Shown: piece by piece, positions 56,930 through 64,000 of the stretch
How positions within the stretch are numbered: the first letter of the stretch is position 1
How the letters are laid out: every line of letters starts with the position of its first letter
Assembly: GCF_932526225.1 (NCBI RefSeq)
Contig: NC_064037.1
Location: 7,856,203 to 7,920,202 of the forward strand
Origin: Nematostella vectensis
Lineage: Eukaryota > Cnidaria > Anthozoa > Actiniaria > Edwardsiidae
Direction of reading: 5' to 3'
Length of the DNA stretch: 64,000 nucleotides
Notes under the pieces: generated by a model
What the model was told of the DNA's origin: nothing
The model's input: only the letters and a program-made list of their open reading frames with translations
Databases searched by the model: none
Made by a program: the position numbers and the translations under genes

Positions 56930-57205
56930 GTACCAAGATAAAAAAAAGACGGGGGTGGTCGTCGGCGAAATCAATTTTTACCCTAAGGGATGACATTTTG
57001 GGTGTGGTCAACAGAAATTCTTACACCTACGTGATAGCAAATTGGGTAAGTTAGAAAGAATTTTTAACCCTTAGAGAAAAAAAAACAGAATTTGCAGTTG
57101 GTCGAATTTTATACCCAAAGAGACAGAAAAATCGGAAAAAAAATTCTTCAACAACCCCTAAGATAGAAAATCACCCCCGTCTTCCCTACTGTAGAGGGTC
57201 CCCCC
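56930..57205. mobile_element. Possible inverted-repeat element
   Basis: AAGACGGGGGTG at 56948 and CACCCCCGTCTT at 57174 are exact inverses bounding about 230 bp. Further G/C-rich words near the ends (GGGGGGTACC and GGGTCCCCCC) are loosely inverted. It is non-coding, and the ends are not precisely defined. Confidence 0.5.
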
Positions 57206-57551
57206 CGGGAGGGAACCTTTGTATCGCTAAACCACAGGGCATAAAATGCATCTCTGTGTGAAGACGTAACATATAAGGCGGTTAACAATTTATTTATCTA
57301 GTGGGTTATATCTCATATTTACCTAGATCAGTGTCAACAAATACTTTGTTCTTGTTGTTTTTTCTTCTAGAATTCTGTGGCTGGTCTATTAAAACAGTGG
57401 TAAAAGGAAGGTTGAATATGACACGTGGGGCGTAATAAGGCTTCGCTTAAGGGAGGAGGGGTAATCCTAGAAAATGGTAGTCATGCATATTCCGGGCCAT
57501 TCTTGGCTGCACTCCTGCGTATTTTCCTTGTAATCCTAATCAATGCTAACT

Positions 57552-57632
57552 GTGCTAGAGGAGGAGGTTGAAGAGTACGGGCTAGAGGGGGAGGTTGAAG
57601 AGTACGGGCTAGAGGGGGAGGTTGTTGTGTAC
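57552..57632. repeat. 30-bp tandem repeat, 3 copies
   Basis: Units of GCTAGAGGGGGAGGTTGAAG followed by AGTACGG. On the minus strand it reads PYSSTSPSS-type repeats in a short frame that has no other support. Confidence 0.9.
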
Positions 57633-58490
57633 GGATTTTCCACAGATGCAAAAAAGTGTCTGCCAGACCTCAGAAAATACAAGACACATGAGTAAGATGG
57701 TGCGTATGACAGAAATGGGCAAATAAGCGTACTCAAAAACAAATGCAGGTTTGGAAAAATGCAACATCCTTAGAAAAGTTGTTTTAAGTAAATAGCTGAT
57801 AAAAAAGGGAATAAGCTATAAGAGTATAACTCTTTGTCCGCCTTGTAACCAAAGCTTGCACCTACCAGTAAAGCATACAAGGTAAAAATCAGGGCCGGGT
57901 TACTAGAAAGCGAGTGTACGCTAACCCAGGGATTAATGACCTTTCTATCCAATCAAATGTCACGATAGCTACAATTTTCCCTGTGTTAGCGCTAACCTGC
58001 TTTCTAGGAACCGGCCCCAGGACCGTAGCTAACGAGGTGGGGAGGATGACTAGTTGCCCACTTATTAAAGTCTGAATGACAGGTTGCATATGCGCACGGG
58101 TTGAATGTTCAGTTTTTAACATCGGTATAACTGTTTTCATAAACATTTGCGAGATTGGAAACTGCTTATGCAGACAACTCTTTATACTGAAGACTTCCGC
58201 TTAGTAGAGAATTGACTGAACTTCGACATTTGAGATTATTGATTTATTGGTTTTATTTGTACATGCATAAATTTGTTGAATGTATCAATGCTGTTTTCTG
58301 AGAATTGTTTAGTCGTCTACCTTTGAAATGTATCAATGCTGTTTTTTAATAATTGTCTCATTCGTCGACATTTTCCCACCCCATAATTTTCATAAGAGGA
58401 GAAGGGAAAAATATCTTTCTCGTGGTTTTAGAGTAGGATGATCGTCCTAAAATCACAAATTATATTTTAATTCCTGTCCTCATCCCATTT

Positions 58491-61400
58491 CTACTCTCTG
58501 GCTTTTTGGTGGCGGCCATGGTGTTGGGCGTGGTGCCTTCCTGGAATGGAACGCATCTCCCGCATGGGTGGAGGGGCAGGTGCAGGTGCAGGGGCAGGCT
58601 GTGGTACCGGGTTGGGAACTAGCGATGGCGATGGTGTCGAAACCTGCAGATTATCGCAGATATCTCTGGCATACACAATTTGCTGTGCATTTAGAGGCTT
58701 GTCATACACTTGCATACAGGAAATTTGACCACGGAAGTAGCTAGTGTCGCCTTTTCGAGCTCCCATACGGATTGGGTATTGCGTAGCCAGGGTTTTCGTT
58801 CCGATATTCGCCGATGCGACTACTTTTCCGTCGATATACAACGTACAGCTTCCAGAACCCGAATCATATGTGACGCCAATAAAGTTCCATTGCTTCTTGA
58901 CCAGGAGATTACTGGTGGTTGAGTTGAGGCTTGTACCGTCTCGTGTCACCATTCGAGCGAACAGCTGCATTGGCTTGGTCACCAAGAGATGAACGCCGAA
59001 GCCATTAACCATGTAGTTGAAGATGGGACCAGGAGATTCAGGGTAGATCCAGGCAAATAAACTAATAGAGTTCTTGGTGTCTAGCTTTCCTCCGTCACTG
59101 TTAGGGAACTCGATATAGCTATTGGCCACGCCCAGGAACTGATACGAGCCGCCTTGTTTCCCATCACGGCCTGGGGCGAGCTTGACGTTGTTAGGGATCC
59201 CTGCTATGGCGCCACCATACGCGTCCTGTGTCTTGAACTGCTGGTTGAGCGGAAAGAGGGCGATAGGTGCAATGATGCCTCCCCCGCCAGCATTCATGCC
59301 TGCTCCACCGCCTCCACTGACGAATCCACCTCCTCCTCCCCCTTGACCAAAATTGCTGCCTGCTCCACCACCCAAAACATTGACGCCTGTGTTGATGCCA
59401 GCACCCCCACCAACATTGATACCAGCACCTCCGCCACCAATATTGGCACCAGCAGCACCACCTGTATTAACACCGGCACCTCCTCCGCCACCTGCACCGA
59501 CGTTAAGGCCGGCCCCAACACCTCCGTTGATACCAGCACTACCACCGACATTAATTCCAGCACCACCAGTCACCATCCCGCCGCCTGCTGCCCCTCCACC
59601 ACCAACGCCAGTCCCGCCCACGCCCAACACAGCCCCTTGGTAGATGTCGCACAAGTGCTGTGCGAGATTGATCTCGTTTTCGCTTAACGCATTGTTGTAG
59701 ACCTGCACACAAGCGACTTTGCCTTTGTAAAAACGCTTATCGCCGATTCTCGCTCCAACTCTAACATTGAACTGCGTGGCAAGCTTAATAAATCCGAGGT
59801 TCGTGGTGTTTGCTATCTTGCCACCTATCCAGAGATTTGCAGTTCCAGAGGCAGCTTCATACGACACACCCACGAAGTTCCAAGAATTTCCTTTAAGTTC
59901 TGCTGTCAGTGGTTTAGTGAAGGACTTGTCTCGCTTGACCAGCCGAGCAAACAATTTCATAGGTTTCACTACCCATAGGTGAAGGCCCCAACCGTCTTTA
60001 TTGTAATTGAAGATTGGACCAGGCTGCTCCGGATTGATCCATGCTAATAACGTGATCGCAGAACTGGTGTCGAGCTTGCCCTGTACTTTGTTCGGGAACT
60101 CGATGTAGCTATCTTCGGCTCCCAGGAAGGCATACGAGGCATCGACTGTCCCGTTGTATCCCTCCGCAAGGCTGACTCGGCTTTTCTTCCCTTCGAGTAA
60201 TGGTGTCCCGCCTATCGCATCTCTGGCTTCGTACTTTTTGTTAAAAGGAAACAAAGCTATAGGATGCAATAAGCCAAGCTGTGCAGTCAAAGCTTGCAAA
60301 CCGCCAGATGGAATCGAGGACGGTTGAATGGCTCCAGTAATACCTCCAGGTTGGGAAGCTGTTCCAGTTTGTAGTCCTCCAGGCTGCGGTGCTAATCCTG
60401 TCTGGGACCCTCCAGGCGGGGTTGTGGTACCGCCAGTCTGCGGTGCTACTCCTGTCTGGGACCCTCCAGGCGGGGTTGTGGTACCGCCAGTCTGCGGTGC
60501 TACCCCTGTCTGGGACCCTCCAGGCGGGGTTGTGGTACCGCCAGTCTGCGGTGCTACCCCTGTTTGTGACCCGACTGGTTGGGACCCCGTCGGCGCACTC
60601 GATGGAGCAGTCGTGGGGGAGCCACTTCCTGGTGCTATGCCAGTCGAAGACGACCCTGGACAAGTAATGCAACTATCAATCAAAAAATATCAAGATTCTT
60701 TAGAAGTTCAGTCGGTGCAAGAAAAACGTCGAGCCCAGGTAAACTAGAAGCCGAGAGCTGGTTGTTTCAAGTCATCATTGCTGTCTTTGATGGGGGTTGC
60801 CAAAAGCCTTCAAGCGTAAGTTTGTTTGAAGTGTCTCAAATCTTTCGTTGTTGTCATTTCCGTAGTGTCGTGTTCCCCTTGTAAGAAGAGAAGTTGGTAG
60901 TTGGTAGAGCGTAAGTTCCTTTCATCATGATTAAAGATATACTTGTCGCTTGTGTTTGTTTGTTTCGAGTGTCTTACCAACTCTCAATTACTTCTGTAAG
61001 TTTCAAAAGGATTCGTAGTTACTTCGTAATGTGTTAGTTCCTTGAAGTGTCGAAAGGATTAAAATTCCCTTTGTAATCTAGGTCCTCGAAGAGGTTAAAC
61101 CGATTCGAATGTTTGTTCTTTGTAGTTTCTTGAAGAGTGTCAAAAGGATTCGTGGTTACTTCGTAATGTCTTAGTTCCTTGGAGTATCAAAAGGATTCGT
61201 GGTTCATTTATAGACTGTTCTTAGTAGTTTCCAAGTTCGTGAGTTAGTGTCGAAAATGTGTATTTGCTGTTCCTTGACTACCAAAAGAGTGCCAAAAGGC
61301 AGAACCGAATTTCTAATCTTAAGTAAATCAAAACACCAAATCCCGCCCAAACTCGGGTTATTTTGCTTTCGGTGTTCACAAACCCTATAAAGTTAGTGTC

Positions 61401-63455
61401 TTTGCGAGATCTCTTCTGTCGACCGAGCATTTTTAGATACACATTGGCAATGCTTTGGTTTTGCAAATGACTATAAGGAGGATACAAGTTTAAAAGCTTT
61501 GGCAGTGTGTAAGAGGGTACAAAAGTGATCTTACCTGGAGATTGCCCATTTCCACCTGCAAAAGCGAGAAAACAAGAAGTGGTTAGCACTAATACAACTC
61601 AATTTGTTAAAGAACTCGCGAAATAAGATGTGATAAGATGTATAAATTGATAGAATTTCAAATCAGCCTAGCAAGTTAAAAAATGTTATCATGTTCAAAA
61701 TTTAAATTTATGTCTTATGTAATTTTATCTAAAATGAGATACCTATAAAACATATTAATAATATTTCATCAACGACCGCCTTTATTTGACAGAGTCTTTT
61801 GGATATCGGGCCTTTTTTAAATTCTAATTCTAATTGAAATTAGAGTTGCACCCAGAAACCTTCCCGTAATCATCTATTTGCCGATTTAAAAGGGCAGGAC
61901 GCTTGCTCAAACTTAAGGAAACCTTTGTTCAGGTTCCCTTAAGTATGGAAACGGGTTTAATCCTTTGCAGCCCCAATAGTAAATCCTGTAGAGAAGCAAA
62001 ACTTGCTTATGGTATGCAACAATGAAGGATAGTTGAAAATAATTTTGATAATTTTGATAAATACTTTTCATATTATCATCCAATATTGTTATTAACAGAG
62101 TTAGTGAGTGAGTGACCCTATACGAAGTCGTAGTCATAGTGCTTTAATGTTATTTACAGGTCAGTTACAATGAATGTATTATTACAGTAGAAGGAGATAT
62201 AGGGTTAAGTGATATGATATGGCAGCCATATGAAGTAAGATGAGAGATGAGACCGAGCTTGGATCGTGAGAGTATGGCGGGATGGGAGATGGCCTGCAAC
62301 AAAAACATCACAAATCAAATACGAAGTATTAAAACTGCATATCTAATTTTATCCAAAAGCCAGATACGGTCCTTACTCAAATACTTGCACTTTGGTCAGA
62401 AATTGGCTTGAAAAAAAAACTCAATCCTGTAACCAGACAACTAGTTGTACATTAGTAAATTATTTTTTATACAAAATCAACAGAATCACCTCAACATGTC
62501 ATCAACAAACAAATCACACATCCGATGATTTTAGATTTATCCAGCTTATTCTACCTTAAATGTCTCAGCACTTGTTGGACAAACTAGAATAACCATTGTT
62601 ATTGCTCTTCCTTCACCTCCCCAATGTCTCAATCACTTCAAGACATTTCATCCTAAGACAATTTTTTCATACCTTTGCAAGCCTTGTCTTTAATAGTCTG
62701 GATGACAGGGTCCAATTTGTCGAAGTCGGCCGTCACCACGTGGTCGGGTTTGGGGTCACTGCCCATCGAGTCTAACTGGCCCTGGTCATAGTTCTTCCCG
62801 ATGCCAAGAGCAAATATTTCTACCCCCATATCACGCAGTGCTTTAGCAGGACCCGCGACGTCGTCACTAGATATTCCATCCGTCATGACAATCAGAATAC
62901 GAGGAACCCCACTTCGTACAGGGGCACTGTATAAGTCGTCCTTGGCCAGAGTCAAGCCTTTGCCCGCATATGTGCCCTGGCCAGGGTAATTGGTAGCGTT
63001 GACAGCTGCAGTAATCGATGCTGCATCATAATGATCGTCAAACTTGAATTCAACATTCGAGTCACTCGAGAAGAGAACAAGACCAAAGTGTGAGTCATCT
63101 TTGGACACCATGAAAGATTTGACGAACTTGTTGATGAAGTTTTTGCATCTCTGGAAGTTTCCTTTAGCGTAAAACTCAACGCTACCAGATCCATCCAGAA
63201 GAAACCCCACATCTACCTTTGCCTTGCAGACTGTAACAGAGAAAGAACGGAATCGATTTTGATTTTTGGTTTTTAAGGCACCATCGTCTTCAGGCGATGC
63301 AGAGTGACTTTCAGTTTGCTCTCTAGGGCGTCATAAATTGTGCTTTGTTCCTTATTATAAAAGCAAATAAAGCCCTAACCGTTTCTAGGATATTTGTACT
63401 GATATATCACCCTTTCCCTTACCTTTAACAGTTGGAGTTTGGGTTGGCGGTGGAG
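58491..63455 (-). CDS. vWA and twin LamG-domain extracellular protein (3' part)
   Basis: Exons seen: 63455-63423, 63230-62673, 61555-61535 and 60655-58491 (stop TAG 58491-58493), all phase 1/1 with GT-AG sites. Earlier exons lie beyond the window. The first exon is a Pro/Thr linker (APPPTQTPTVK). The second is one complete von Willebrand A domain: CKAKVDVGFLLDGSGSV with the MIDAS DxSxS, the MIDAS Thr in GQGTYAGKGL and the Asp of IVMTDGISSD. A Gly linker is followed by a 722-residue exon. This has a Ser/Thr/Pro region with four 18-residue GGTTTPPGGSQTGVAPQT units, a LamG/concanavalin-like domain (60280-59650), a Gly-rich AGINVGGGAG spacer (59640-59290), a second LamG-like domain (59280-58655) and a Pro-Ala, His/Arg-rich tail. 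It is predicted to be secreted, for adhesion or matrix. The single huge exon suggests an internal duplication. Confidence 0.9.
60960..61245. repeat. Diverged repeats with AAAAGGATTCGTGGTTACTT
   Basis: Three to four diverged copies of a block of 50-60 bp containing CGTAATGTNTTAGTTCCTTG and AAAAGGATTCGTGGTT in the intron between the 60655 and 61535 exons of the vWA-LamG gene. Confidence 0.7.
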
Positions 63456-64000
63456 CTGAAAGTAAATAAAGGGGAAACTTTTAAGAGAACTAGTTTGACA
63501 CCTTTTATTAAGTTAAATCTGTTACGAAGCTATTGAAGTGGGCTGACAAGATGTATTGTAGTATATACTCACAACGAGTGCAAATCAAAGAAGGTACGTT
63601 AATTGATTTATATCAACTTGCATAAGTTGTCATTAGACTTCCACGTTTTGGATCCCTGCCAAGGAAAGGTTTGCATAGGAAAAAATAGACCTCCAAAACA
63701 ATCCCGGTCGTTGTTCACATCTTGTTATTATTCAAATCAGACAATGTACCCTTTCAGTAGAGTGAATACGGTTATTTCAATTTTGCAAACTAATAACCGA
63801 ATCATCTGAATTGTGCAACAACAAGATTTAAACAGAGATAGTTTTATTTAATAAGAAAATCTCAGACGACATTTCTCGGACAAGAGTATCCAAGTTACTT
63901 ACTCGTGTGACGAACCTCGCCAAGGAGGTGATGAGGGTCACACTTACTTGAACCTAGGAGGCGTTATTTGAAACATTCAAAAGGTATTGAGGGACCGGTT
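63456..64000. other. Intron of the vWA-LamG gene, right edge
   Basis: No further exon could be assigned with confidence. Two minus-strand GTAAGT sites near 63900 and 63945 could be donors of an upstream exon (around GGTTCGTCACACGA), but no frame or acceptor confirms this. Confidence 0.4.

Larger units (their letters stand above)
56170..58490. other. Intergenic between unknown gene and vWA-LamG gene
   Basis: Should include the 5' exon(s) of the unknown gene if it has a signal peptide, but none could be identified. It holds the inverted-repeat element near 56930-57205, a 30-bp triple repeat at 57552-57632 and AT-rich sequence. No poly(A) signal for the vWA-LamG gene was assigned. Confidence 0.45.

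Noticed and set aside
57536-58146. Minus-strand hydrophobic frames as a signal exon for the unknown gene
   Set aside because: No ATG, donor and phase combination fits the 56169 acceptor.
63603-63809. Plus-strand frame with DPCQGKVCIG resembling an EGF-like start
   Set aside because: Lies in an intron of the minus-strand vWA-LamG gene, has too few Cys and no splice support.

Overview
The window is nuclear DNA from an animal, most likely an anthozoan cnidarian of the sea-anemone type (Nematostella-like). The reasons are compact genes with many short GT-AG introns, an intronless class A GPCR, a fibrinogen-like domain of the kind common in anemone and coral secreted proteins, a GABA-B-type receptor, and vertebrate-like MND1 and RPUSD4 genes. 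Species identity is inference. There are no operons. Genes lie on both strands among unusually dense tandem repeats and small inverted-repeat transposons.

Layout. 499-1026 (+): terminal exon of a fibrinogen-like protein, followed by a 1.46-kb array of a 12-bp unit. 3415-4356 (+): intronless rhodopsin-class GPCR. 6117-6429 (+): an exon carrying the front half of a fibrinogen-like domain. 8127-13132 (-): a five-exon gene for a predicted secreted, very acidic protein of 451 residues. 13.1-15.4 kb: a weak small ORF and a 98-bp satellite. 15457-27052 (-): a thirteen-exon GABA-B-receptor-like gene (731 residues), rebuilt here exon by exon with consistent phase. 27-34.8 kb: mostly non-coding, with a LINE remnant, foldback elements and one orphan exon. 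34825-38671 (+): complete MND1 (205 residues). 38878-46073 (-): complete RPUSD4 (358 residues), convergent with MND1. 47334-56169 (-): a multi-exon gene of unknown function with an apparent one-base frameshift in an A7 run. 58491 to beyond 63455 (-): the 3' part of an extracellular protein with a von Willebrand A domain and two LamG-like domains.

The most striking signal is a recurring pattern of tandem repeats built from exon-intron junctions. At seven introns in four unrelated genes, the repeat unit is a copy of the adjacent splice site, usually with a few to tens of exon bases. The boundaries are at about 8306, 15567, 19219, 20791, 25300, 35488 and 43598. Units range from 22 to about 88 bp and copy number from 2 to about 66. 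Two further arrays (next to 41501 and 54451) touch a splice site but show weak or no similarity to it. This looks like repeated slippage or duplication seeded at splice junctions, and it multiplies decoy splice sites.

The genes do not form one pathway. MND1 acts in meiotic recombination, RPUSD4 in mitochondrial RNA pseudouridylation, the GPCR and GABA-B-like receptor in signalling, and the acidic, fibrinogen-like and vWA-LamG proteins are predicted to be secreted or extracellular.
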